From: an uncultured Sphingomonadaceae bacterium
Lineage (GTDB): Bacteria; Pseudomonadota; Alphaproteobacteria; Sphingomonadales; Sphingomonadaceae
DNA length: 64,000 bases
Direction of reading: 5' to 3'
Assembly: GCA_947501325.1 (NCBI GenBank)
Contig: CANMVC010000002.1
Span: 310,001 to 374,000, forward strand
The translations under genes and the position numbers were made by a program. Shown here one piece after another: positions 57,964 through 64,000 of this stretch (position 1 is its first letter; every line of letters begins with the position of its first letter). Under the pieces are notes generated by a model, which worked only from the letters and a program-made list of their open reading frames with translations, did not search any database and had not been told where the DNA came from.

Positions 57964-59484
57964 ATGCCAAAAAGCCATGGCATTGAATCTGCACAAAAAG
58001 CACTAGCAACAGGCAAGCCCGCGCTGGTCTGGCGCAAACAGGTCGCAGACACCGAGACCCCGGTATCTGCCGCGCTGAAACTTATGGAAGCTTCCCGCGG
58101 CGATTTTCTTCTGGAGTCCGTCGAAGGCGGCGAAACCCGTGGGCGGCATAGTTTGATCGGCCTCGCCCCTGATCTCGTCTTTCGCGCTGACGGAGAGCAG
58201 GCATCGATCAACGCGCAGTGGTTGGCCGATCGCGAAGCCTTTGAACCGGAACAAGCCGGCAGTCTCGATGCGCTACGCACTTTGGTAAAACGTTGCCAGA
58301 TGGATGTGCCCGAGGGCCTGCCGCGTGCATTGGCCTGTCTGGTCGGTTATTTTGGCTATGAAACAATTGGTCTGGTCGAGAAGCTGCCGCGAGCGCCGCA
58401 GTCCGAACTCGACTTGCCGGATATGCTATTCGTCCGCCCGACGGTAATCGTGATCTTTGACCGGTTGGCAGATGAAATGTTTCTAGTTGCTCCGGTCTGG
58501 CCCGAAACGACGGGTGATGCCGACAGCAAAATTACTGGTGCAGAAGAAAGACTGGATGAAGTGGAGCGGCGAATTGCTGCGCCGGTTCCGGTTGTGGATT
58601 CTGAAACCCCTGATCTCAATCCGGACAGTCTGGTTTTTGAACCGAAACTGCGGCCGGACGAATATGAAGATATGGTCCTCAGCGCCAAAAATTACATCGA
58701 AGCGGGGGATATTTTTCAGGTCGTGCTAGCACAGCGCTTCACGGCGTCGTTCACTTTGCCACCGGTTGAGCTTTATCGCGCGCTGCGCCGGATAAACCCC
58801 TCGCCTTTCCTGTTTTTTCTCGACCTACCCGGCTTTGCGCTGATCGGTTCCAGCCCCGAAATTCTGGTGCGTGCGCGTGATGGCGAGGTGACCATCCGTC
58901 CCATTGCCGGAACCCGCCCACGCGGGGCGAATGCCGCTGAGGACAAGGCCAATCGCGACAGCTTGCTGGCCGACCCGAAAGAACGCGCCGAACATCTTAT
59001 GTTGCTCGACCTGGGCCGCAACGATGTCGGGCGCGTTAGCGCAGCCCATAGCGTGGAAGTCACGGACAGCTACACGGTCGAATTTTACAGCCATGTGATG
59101 CATATCGTCTCCAATGTTGTGGGAGAATTAGCGCCCGACAAGGACGCGCTGGATGCGCTATTCGCCGGTTTTCCGGCTGGCACCGTCAGCGGCGCTCCGA
59201 AAGTCCGCGCCTGTCAGATTATCGCTGAGCTAGAACCAGAAACCCGCGGCGCTTATGCCGGTGGCGTTGGCTACTTCTCGCCCGATGGCAGCATGGACAG
59301 CTGCATTGTCTTGCGTACCGGCATCGTCAAAGATGGCATGCTTCATGTTCAAGCAGGCGCTGGCATTGTTGCGGATAGTGATCCAACATATGAACTGCGC
59401 GAATGTGAGGCAAAATCCGGAGCTCTCCTGGCGGCTGCAAAAGAAGCGGTGCGGCGTGCACAGGATATCGGTTTTGGCCAATAG
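57964..59484 (+). CDS. trpE: Anthranilate synthase component I
   Basis: A 506-residue chorismate-utilising enzyme that makes anthranilate with TrpG. Signatures: AGDIFQVVLAQRF, PSPFLFFLDLPGFALIGSSPE, RPIAGTRPRG, LDLGRNDVGRV and GAPKVRACQIIAELE. The Ser of the Trp feedback pocket may lie in the N-terminal LLESVEGG segment. It is close behind ppiD, while trpG is about 760 bp away on the same strand with a remnant and an opposite-strand gene between. Confidence 0.97.
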   Translation: MPKSHGIESAQKALATGKPALVWRKQVADTETPVSAALKLMEASRGDFLLESVEGGETRGRHSLIGLAPDLVFRADGEQASINAQWLADREAFEPEQAGSLDALRTLVKRCQMDVPEGLPRALACLVGYFGYETIGLVEKLPRAPQSELDLPDMLFVRPTVIVIFDRLADEMFLVAPVWPETTGDADSKITGAEERLDEVERRIAAPVPVVDSETPDLNPDSLVFEPKLRPDEYEDMVLSAKNYIEAGDIFQVVLAQRFTASFTLPPVELYRALRRINPSPFLFFLDLPGFALIGSSPEILVRARDGEVTIRPIAGTRPRGANAAEDKANRDSLLADPKERAEHLMLLDLGRNDVGRVSAAHSVEVTDSYTVEFYSHVMHIVSNVVGELAPDKDALDALFAGFPAGTVSGAPKVRACQIIAELEPETRGAYAGGVGYFSPDGSMDSCIVLRTGIVKDGMLHVQAGAGIVADSDPTYELRECEAKSGALLAAAKEAVRRAQDIGFGQ

Positions 59485-59543
59485 GCCCATCTCAGTATCC
59501 CCGGCCTGCCACCACCACAACCTACACCGAAATATACGACAGA

Positions 59544-59789
59544 TCAGCTAGCCAGCTGCCTGAATTGCGCTCGCGCCGTTGCGAACATACCATCCATCGC
59601 ATCTGCGATTGCAGGATCAGCTTCGGATAAACTCCCACCATTAACCGGCGGTTCCGGAGCATATTCCGCTTGCAGACGCAGCGCCTCGGCATATTTTGCA
59701 CCGCGCAAGGCAGCGACAATAGACAAGCCGAAATCTGGCAATATGGCATGTGCAGCCCGATGAACGTCGCCCGCTTGCCTTTCTGATCT
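59544..59789 (-). pseudogene. Remnant of a DJ-1/PfpI-type gene (C-terminal fragment)
   Basis: The frame from 59789 (just after a stop) down to 59544 reads HAILPDFGLSIVAALRGAKY, then EALRLQAEYAPEPP, a pattern I recognise from the C-terminal end of DJ-1/PfpI (isocyanide hydratase-like) proteins, which are normally about 200-230 residues. Only ~65 residues remain from the first ATG (59741), and the catalytic Cys elbow is absent. A truncated, decaying gene is the simplest reading; a chance frame is the alternative. Confidence 0.5.
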
Positions 59790-59826
59790 TTACTCGTGAC
59801 TACAAGCAGGGACAATTGTGATGATG

Positions 59827-60129
59827 CTACTCGAGCATTTTGGGCGCTTCCTTCTGAAGCTTTTCCTTAATCTTGTTGGCAAACATGGCGAGCAGCGGCG
59901 GCAAATCGAAAATGGCGTAGACCTCGTCTTCCCGGACCTGCATTTCGCCGCCGATCCGCTGGCCCATGGCTTCCAGCGTACAATGCATTGTATCGCCTTC
60001 CCAATGATGGTCGGTCACAATCGCGCCCGGCACGGACTCGCTGAGTGTATGGACACCATTACCGATACGGCTTCGCGCTTCTGCCAAACCCAATTGATGC
60101 TCTATCGTAACAGTTACCGGCGCGCCCAT
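59827..60129 (-). CDS. Polyhydroxyalkanoic acid system family protein (PHA_gran_rgn)
   Basis: A 100-residue protein of the family described as the polyhydroxyalkanoic acid system protein. Typical segments are [18 protein letters not shown] near the start, then [28 protein letters not shown] and a basic C-terminus ([15 protein letters not shown]). Its exact role with PHA granules is unclear, and no PHA synthase is in the window. It lies on the minus strand inside the interval between trpE and trpG. Confidence 0.82.
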   Translation of the reverse strand: MGAPVTVTIEHQLGLAEARSRIGNGVHTLSESVPGAIVTDHHWEGDTMHCTLEAMGQRIGGEMQVREDEVYAIFDLPPLLAMFANKIKEKLQKEAPKMLE

Positions 60130-60243
60130 ATTGCAATCTCCCCTGCGCCTTCAATATCACCCCGATTGCCTCCGTCAAATGATCTGCTTGATAAGCGGCA
60201 GAAAAACTTGGCCTGTCGTGTTTTTATCATTAGGCAGCTTTGC

Positions 60244-60828
60244 ATGATCTTGGTTATCGACAATTATGACAGCTTTACTTTCAACCTGGTCCACTATCTC
60301 ATGGAATTGGGTGCCGAAGTTCGTGTGGAACGCAATGATGCGATGAGCGCGAATGAGGCGCTTGCGACCGGCGCGGATGCGTTTTTAATTTCGCCGGGGC
60401 CCTGCACACCCAATGAAGCCGGTATATCGCTTGATCTGGTGGCGGCTTGTGCCGATGCGGCAAAGCCGCTGCTTGGCGTATGCCTGGGCCATCAGAGTAT
60501 TGGGCAGCATTTCGGCGGAAAAGTTGTCCGCGGCGGTTTGATGCATGGCAAGACATCTCCCGTCACGCATGACAATAGCGGCGTGTTTGAAAATATTCCC
60601 TCGCCCTACACCGCCACGAGATATCACTCGCTTATCGTCGAGGAGATTCCGGCATGTCTCGCAATCAACGCGACGGCTAAAGATGGCTCTATCATGGGGT
60701 TCCGTCACGAAAGCCTGCCTATACACGGGGTGCAATTTCACCCGGAAAGCATTGCCACCGAATATGGTCATGAATTGCTCGCCAATTTCATGACGCTGGC
60801 TGGTCTCACGCCGAAACAAATCTCATGA
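60244..60828 (+). CDS. trpG: Anthranilate synthase component II (glutamine amidotransferase)
   Basis: A 194-residue class I amidotransferase that supplies ammonia to TrpE. The nucleophile is in [17 protein letters not shown], and the His-Glu pair is in [15 protein letters not shown]. The N-terminal [19 protein letters not shown] is diagnostic. It can also serve as PabA for folate synthesis, as in many bacteria with one copy. A long upstream frame from 59818 is rejected. Its stop overlaps the YcxB-like gene by four bases. Confidence 0.96.
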   Translation: MILVIDNYDSFTFNLVHYLMELGAEVRVERNDAMSANEALATGADAFLISPGPCTPNEAGISLDLVAACADAAKPLLGVCLGHQSIGQHFGGKVVRGGLMHGKTSPVTHDNSGVFENIPSPYTATRYHSLIVEEIPACLAINATAKDGSIMGFRHESLPIHGVQFHPESIATEYGHELLANFMTLAGLTPKQIS

Positions 60829-61361
60829 CCGAAAAGCTGGTGTTTACTCCCCGCGAAGAAGACCTCCGTGCCGCCTACAGGCTGCATATGAAACAAATGG
60901 GTTGGAAACGGCTCGGCTACTTTCTTCTATTTGGCTTCGCTATGGGTATTGTCTTGGCAGCGCTGGATGGGTTCGATGATAGGAACCAAGCGATCGGCCT
61001 CATTGTGGGGATGACCGTCTGGGCCGGCTTCGTCGCGATGGTCATAATGCTGCTAATTCCAATCTGGTGGGTTCCGAGGCATTCGAAGAAAACCTATCAG
61101 CAACAGAAAGACTTGCGCTTGGAAACAACGACATGGTGGGATGATGAAAAACTCTATTCGGGCAATGAACAAGGCCACGCGCATCTGACCTTTGCCGATA
61201 TGGTCAAATGGCGAGCAGACGAGAAAATCGTTTTGCTGTACCGGTCTGATCAATTGTTCAATTTTTTACCGGTCAGGATTTTCAAGGACCAGGCGCACAA
61301 AAATGGATTGATCCGGCGCTTGCAAGATGCCGGCGTGCCGGGAGAGGAAAAATCGCAATGA
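60825..61361 (+). CDS. YcxB-like membrane protein
   Basis: A 178-residue protein with two membrane helices ([18 protein letters not shown] and [25 protein letters not shown]) and a C-terminal cytoplasmic segment ([20 protein letters not shown], then the [19 protein letters not shown] segment) of the YcxB type. Function unknown. It overlaps trpG and trpD by four bases each, so it is translated with the trp genes. A role in tryptophan synthesis is not implied by anything in the sequence. Confidence 0.72.
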   Translation: MTEKLVFTPREEDLRAAYRLHMKQMGWKRLGYFLLFGFAMGIVLAALDGFDDRNQAIGLIVGMTVWAGFVAMVIMLLIPIWWVPRHSKKTYQQQKDLRLETTTWWDDEKLYSGNEQGHAHLTFADMVKWRADEKIVLLYRSDQLFNFLPVRIFKDQAHKNGLIRRLQDAGVPGEEKSQ

Positions 61362-62344
61362 CTCTGCCAGACCCCACACATCCCCTTTTCGAAACCGATG
61401 CGCGCGCAGCTTTTGCAACCATATTGGACGGCAAAGCGGATAGCGACACCGTCCACGCTTTTCTTGTCGCAATGGCTGATCGCGGAGAAACGGCGACGGA
61501 AATTGCCGCAGCCGCCCAGGAAATGCGCGCGCGGATGGTCGTCGTCCAATCTCCCGCTAATGCTATTGATGTATGCGGCACCGGTGGTGACGGAAGCCAT
61601 AGCCTGAATATCTCGACCGCGACTGCGCTGGTTGTAGCGGCCTGCGATGTTCCGATGGCGAAACACGGCAACCGCGCTGCTTCCAGCAAATCGGGAGCCG
61701 CAGACACGTTAGAAGCCTTGGGTCTGGATCTCGCCAAGGCAGCAACAGGCGGAGAACAATCTCTGCGCGAAATTGGGATCGCTTTCTTCTTTGCGCCCAA
61801 TCATCACCCGGCTCTTGGCCCGCTGGCGCCTATTCGCAAAGCTATTGGGCGGCGCACGATCTTCAACCTGCTCGGGCCGCTGTGCAATCCTGCCCGGGTG
61901 CAACGACAGCTGATCGGCGTGGCTTCACCTGACCTTGTGGAAACCTATGCCGAAGCCGCTGCACAGTTGGGCTATGAAAAAATCATGATCGTTTCGGGTG
62001 AAGATGGTCTGGATGAATTAAGCATATCCGGTCCGTCCAAGCTGGCGGTTGTTGAAGGGCGGTCCATTACTCACAGCCGAATAGCGCCGGAGGATCTTGG
62101 TCTGACGCGCCATGGTGCCGCAGCCATCAAAGGCGGCGATGCAGAATTTAACGCTGCTGCCCTGCGGGAATTGTTGCAGGGAGAGCCATCGGCCTATCGC
62201 GATGCTGTAATATTGAACAGCGCCGCAGCATTGATGGTTGCAGGAGAAGTAGATAGCTGGGAAAGCGGAGCGGAAGAAGCCACAGAGGCAATCGATAAAG
62301 GGCTCGCTAATGCCTTACTCAATTGCTGGATCGCAAATCAATGA
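61358..62344 (+). CDS. trpD: Anthranilate phosphoribosyltransferase
   Basis: A 328-residue enzyme joining anthranilate and PRPP. It has the PRPP/Mg signature [43 protein letters not shown] and the C-terminal [13 protein letters not shown]. It overlaps the YcxB-like gene, and trpC starts 10 bp after its stop, so trpG-ycxB-trpD-trpC form one transcription unit. Confidence 0.97.
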   Translation: MTLPDPTHPLFETDARAAFATILDGKADSDTVHAFLVAMADRGETATEIAAAAQEMRARMVVVQSPANAIDVCGTGGDGSHSLNISTATALVVAACDVPMAKHGNRAASSKSGAADTLEALGLDLAKAATGGEQSLREIGIAFFFAPNHHPALGPLAPIRKAIGRRTIFNLLGPLCNPARVQRQLIGVASPDLVETYAEAAAQLGYEKIMIVSGEDGLDELSISGPSKLAVVEGRSITHSRIAPEDLGLTRHGAAAIKGGDAEFNAAALRELLQGEPSAYRDAVILNSAAALMVAGEVDSWESGAEEATEAIDKGLANALLNCWIANQ

Positions 62345-62354
62345 GGTGCGACCA

Positions 62355-63149
62355 ATGAACAAGCTGACCGAAATTTGCGCTGCTAAACGTGACCATATAC
62401 GCAACCGCCGCGCCGATATTTCCAATTCGGCCATGCATGATCAAATTCGTCATCAGGCCCCACCCCGCGGTTTCGAGCAAGCTATCGCGCGAAAGACAGC
62501 CGACGGCTTTGCTTTGATCGCCGAAATCAAGAAAGCCAGCCCATCCAAAGGACTGATCCGCGAAGATTTTGATCCACCCACCCATGCCCGCGCATATGAA
62601 TCTGGCGGAGCGACCTGCCTTTCGGTGCTTACCGATGTTCCGTATTTTCAGGGGTCAGACGAATATCTGGTCGCCGCCCAAACGGCCTGTTCCTTACCCT
62701 GCTTACGCAAGGACTTTATGATTGATCCCTGGCAAGTGGAAGAATCGCGGGCTCTTGGCGCTGATGCAATTTTGATTATCATGGCAGCGCTGGATGATGG
62801 CCTGGCTCAAGAGATTGAGGCGGCCGCGATGGCATTGGACATGGACGCGCTGATTGAAGTGCATGATGAGGAAGAGCTTGAGCGCGCCCTGCTTTTAAAG
62901 TCTCGTCTGCTCGGCATTAACAACCGTAATCTAAAAACCTTCGAAACCAGCCTCGATCAAACCGAACGGCTTGCCAAGCTGGTCCCCGAAGACCGGATCA
63001 TGGTTTCCGAGAGCGGTATTTTTACGCATGATGACTGTCAGCGACTATCCCGTTCCGGCGCACGGGCTTTTCTGGTTGGAGAGTCGCTCATGCGACAAAA
63101 TGATGTAGAAGCGGCCACTCGTCAGCTTTTGACAGGGGTTTCAGCATAG
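62355..63149 (+). CDS. trpC: Indole-3-glycerol-phosphate synthase
   Basis: A 264-residue TIM-barrel enzyme that closes the indole ring. Conserved segments: [17 protein letters not shown] (catalytic Lys), [40 protein letters not shown] and [12 protein letters not shown]. The start at 62355 is chosen, with TGAGG upstream; the longer frame from 62310 overlaps trpD. trpF, trpB and trpA are not in the window. Confidence 0.97.
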   Translation: MNKLTEICAAKRDHIRNRRADISNSAMHDQIRHQAPPRGFEQAIARKTADGFALIAEIKKASPSKGLIREDFDPPTHARAYESGGATCLSVLTDVPYFQGSDEYLVAAQTACSLPCLRKDFMIDPWQVEESRALGADAILIIMAALDDGLAQEIEAAAMALDMDALIEVHDEEELERALLLKSRLLGINNRNLKTFETSLDQTERLAKLVPEDRIMVSESGIFTHDDCQRLSRSGARAFLVGESLMRQNDVEAATRQLLTGVSA

Positions 63150-63162
63150 AGAGGAGGAAAAC

Positions 63163-63633
63163 ATGAGCAAACTCACCCATATTGATGGCGATGGCGCTGC
63201 TCATATGGTCGACATATCGGCCAAGAATGACACGATACGCGAAGCACGCGCTGAGGGCGTCATCGAGATGGCTGCGGAGGTTCTCGAAGCCATTAAAGCC
63301 AATGCGATGAAAAAAGGCGATGTCCTTGCAACTGCCCGAATTGCCGGAATCATGGCTGCAAAAAAAACCAGCGATCTCATCCCTCTCTGCCACCCGCTTG
63401 CGCTCAGCAAAGTCGCGGTGGAATTTGAATTTCGGGAAAACGGAATTAAGGTTCAGACCATGGCTCGGCTTACCGGCAAAACCGGCGTGGAAATGGAGGC
63501 CCTAACGGCTGTTTCGACCGCGCTTCTCACAATCTATGACATGTCGAAAGCCATGCAGAAAGACATGGTCATCCGTGATATCCGCCTATTGTCCAAATCC
63601 GGTGGAAAATCAGGAGACTGGACAGCCGAATGA
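63163..63633 (+). CDS. moaC: Cyclic pyranopterin monophosphate synthase MoaC
   Basis: A 156-residue enzyme that turns the MoaA product into cPMP. Signatures: [16 protein letters not shown], the [17 protein letters not shown] segment and [22 protein letters not shown] strong AGGAGG site precedes ATG. The trpC-moaC-moeA order is common in alphaproteobacteria, where lexA often follows. It overlaps the moeA start by four bases. Confidence 0.97.
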   Translation: MSKLTHIDGDGAAHMVDISAKNDTIREARAEGVIEMAAEVLEAIKANAMKKGDVLATARIAGIMAAKKTSDLIPLCHPLALSKVAVEFEFRENGIKVQTMARLTGKTGVEMEALTAVSTALLTIYDMSKAMQKDMVIRDIRLLSKSGGKSGDWTAE

Positions 63634-64000
63634 AGCCGTTATTGCCTTTGGAAGACGCCCAACGGCGCCTGATTGCGATGGCGAAACGCTTGCCATCGGA
63701 AACCATTCCAGTGGGCGAAGCATCGGGGCGCTATCTGGCCAAAGACCTTGTTACCAAGCGCAGCCAGCCTGCCGCGGATATGTCCGCAATGGATGGTTAT
63801 GCTATTGCATTTGATGATCGCAATGGACCTTGGGAACTGGTCGGCGAATGCAAGGCGGGAAGCCCTCCCTGCTTACCGATTAAAAAAGGCCAGACAGCAC
63901 GAATTTTCACCGGAGCCTTGCTGCCGGATGGCGCTGATACGGTCGTGATGCAGGAAAATGTGAAAACAGACGGCGCGATCATCCACCTGATAGAGGACCC
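63630..64000 (+). CDS. moeA: Molybdopterin molybdenumtransferase MoeA, 3' end outside the window
   Basis: The frame runs open from ATG at 63630 to the window end, 123 codons. The N-terminus reads [20 protein letters not shown], then [13 protein letters not shown] (the conserved MDGYA motif) and [18 protein letters not shown] (family motif TGAxxPxGAD). This is the N-terminal part of MoeA, which inserts molybdate into adenylylated molybdopterin. About 270 residues should remain beyond the window. It overlaps the moaC stop by ATGA. Confidence 0.95.
   Translation, partial: MKPLLPLEDAQRRLIAMAKRLPSETIPVGEASGRYLAKDLVTKRSQPAADMSAMDGYAIAFDDRNGPWELVGECKAGSPPCLPIKKGQTARIFTGALLPDGADTVVMQENVKTDGAIIHLIED

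Noticed and set aside
59522-59815. 97-residue minus-strand frame over the DJ-1/PfpI remnant
   Set aside because: It is a different frame from the one with family-like sequence and has shadow-like composition.

Overview
The window looks like chromosomal DNA from a sphingomonad-type alphaproteobacterium of moderate G+C, close to the Sphingorhabdus/Parasphingorhabdus/Sphingopyxis sort. Evidence is a DivL-type kinase with Tyr in place of the phospho-accepting His, the divL-tsaE-amgK-murU-addB-addA-trxA gene order, a PEPxxWA-type PEP-CTERM protein, a polyhydroxyalkanoic-acid-system (PHA_gran_rgn) protein, a ROSE-like thermometer before an hsp20 gene, and an alphaproteobacterial LexA box (GTTC-N7-GTTC). 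The assignment is inference from gene content. No prophage, insertion sequence, plasmid gene or CRISPR-Cas locus was seen.

Layout. 1-6.4 kb: an unnamed partial gene, a MoxR ATPase with a VWA (CoxE-like) partner, two small unknown genes, a DUF1343/NamZ-like gene coupled to a DOMON-like gene, and tyrS. 6.4-16.7 kb: PilZ protein, recG, sdhE, mfd, a pseudo-receiver/GGDEF/EAL protein, then moaA-nadK. 16.7-24.2 kb: tRNA-Asn, TauE/SafE exporter, secA, argJ-GST-inositol monophosphatase, trxA. 24.2-35.2 kb: one long minus-strand operon, divL-tsaE-amgK-murU-addB-addA, leading to trxA. 35.3-38.7 kb: moaB, a radical SAM gene behind an SOS box, tryptophan 2,3-dioxygenase, a PEP-CTERM protein. 39-51 kb: acyl-CoA synthetase, dnaE, glutathione peroxidase, lolD-lolC/E, hsp20, a Crp/Fnr regulator, pyrG and secG. 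51-55 kb is the most accessory-looking part: a regularly spaced repeat array, a LuxR regulator fused to an alpha/beta-hydrolase domain that lacks its catalytic Ser, a perfect CRP-type operator and two small secreted Cys-containing proteins. 55-64 kb: DUF2805, tpiA, ppiD-like, then a split trp cluster (trpE ... trpG-ycxB-trpD-trpC) running into moaC and moeA, which is cut by the window end.

How the genes fit together. Genome maintenance is represented by recG, mfd, addAB, dnaE and the SOS-linked radical SAM gene. Cell-envelope functions are secA, secG, lolCD, PpiD and MurNAc salvage by AmgK/MurU, possibly fed by the DUF1343 protein. Molybdopterin synthesis is spread over three places (moaA; moaB; moaC-moeA). 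Tryptophan is both made (trpEGDC) and degraded (kynA).

The least explained signals are the ~58-bp periodic repeat array before secG, the LuxR/pseudo-hydrolase locus with its CRP-type site, an orphan terminator (possible small RNA) between lolC/E and hsp20, and a radical SAM transcript that may be LexA-controlled and leaderless. The three-hairpin thermometer before hsp20 is a strong regulatory call. No wholly new multi-gene system was identified with confidence.
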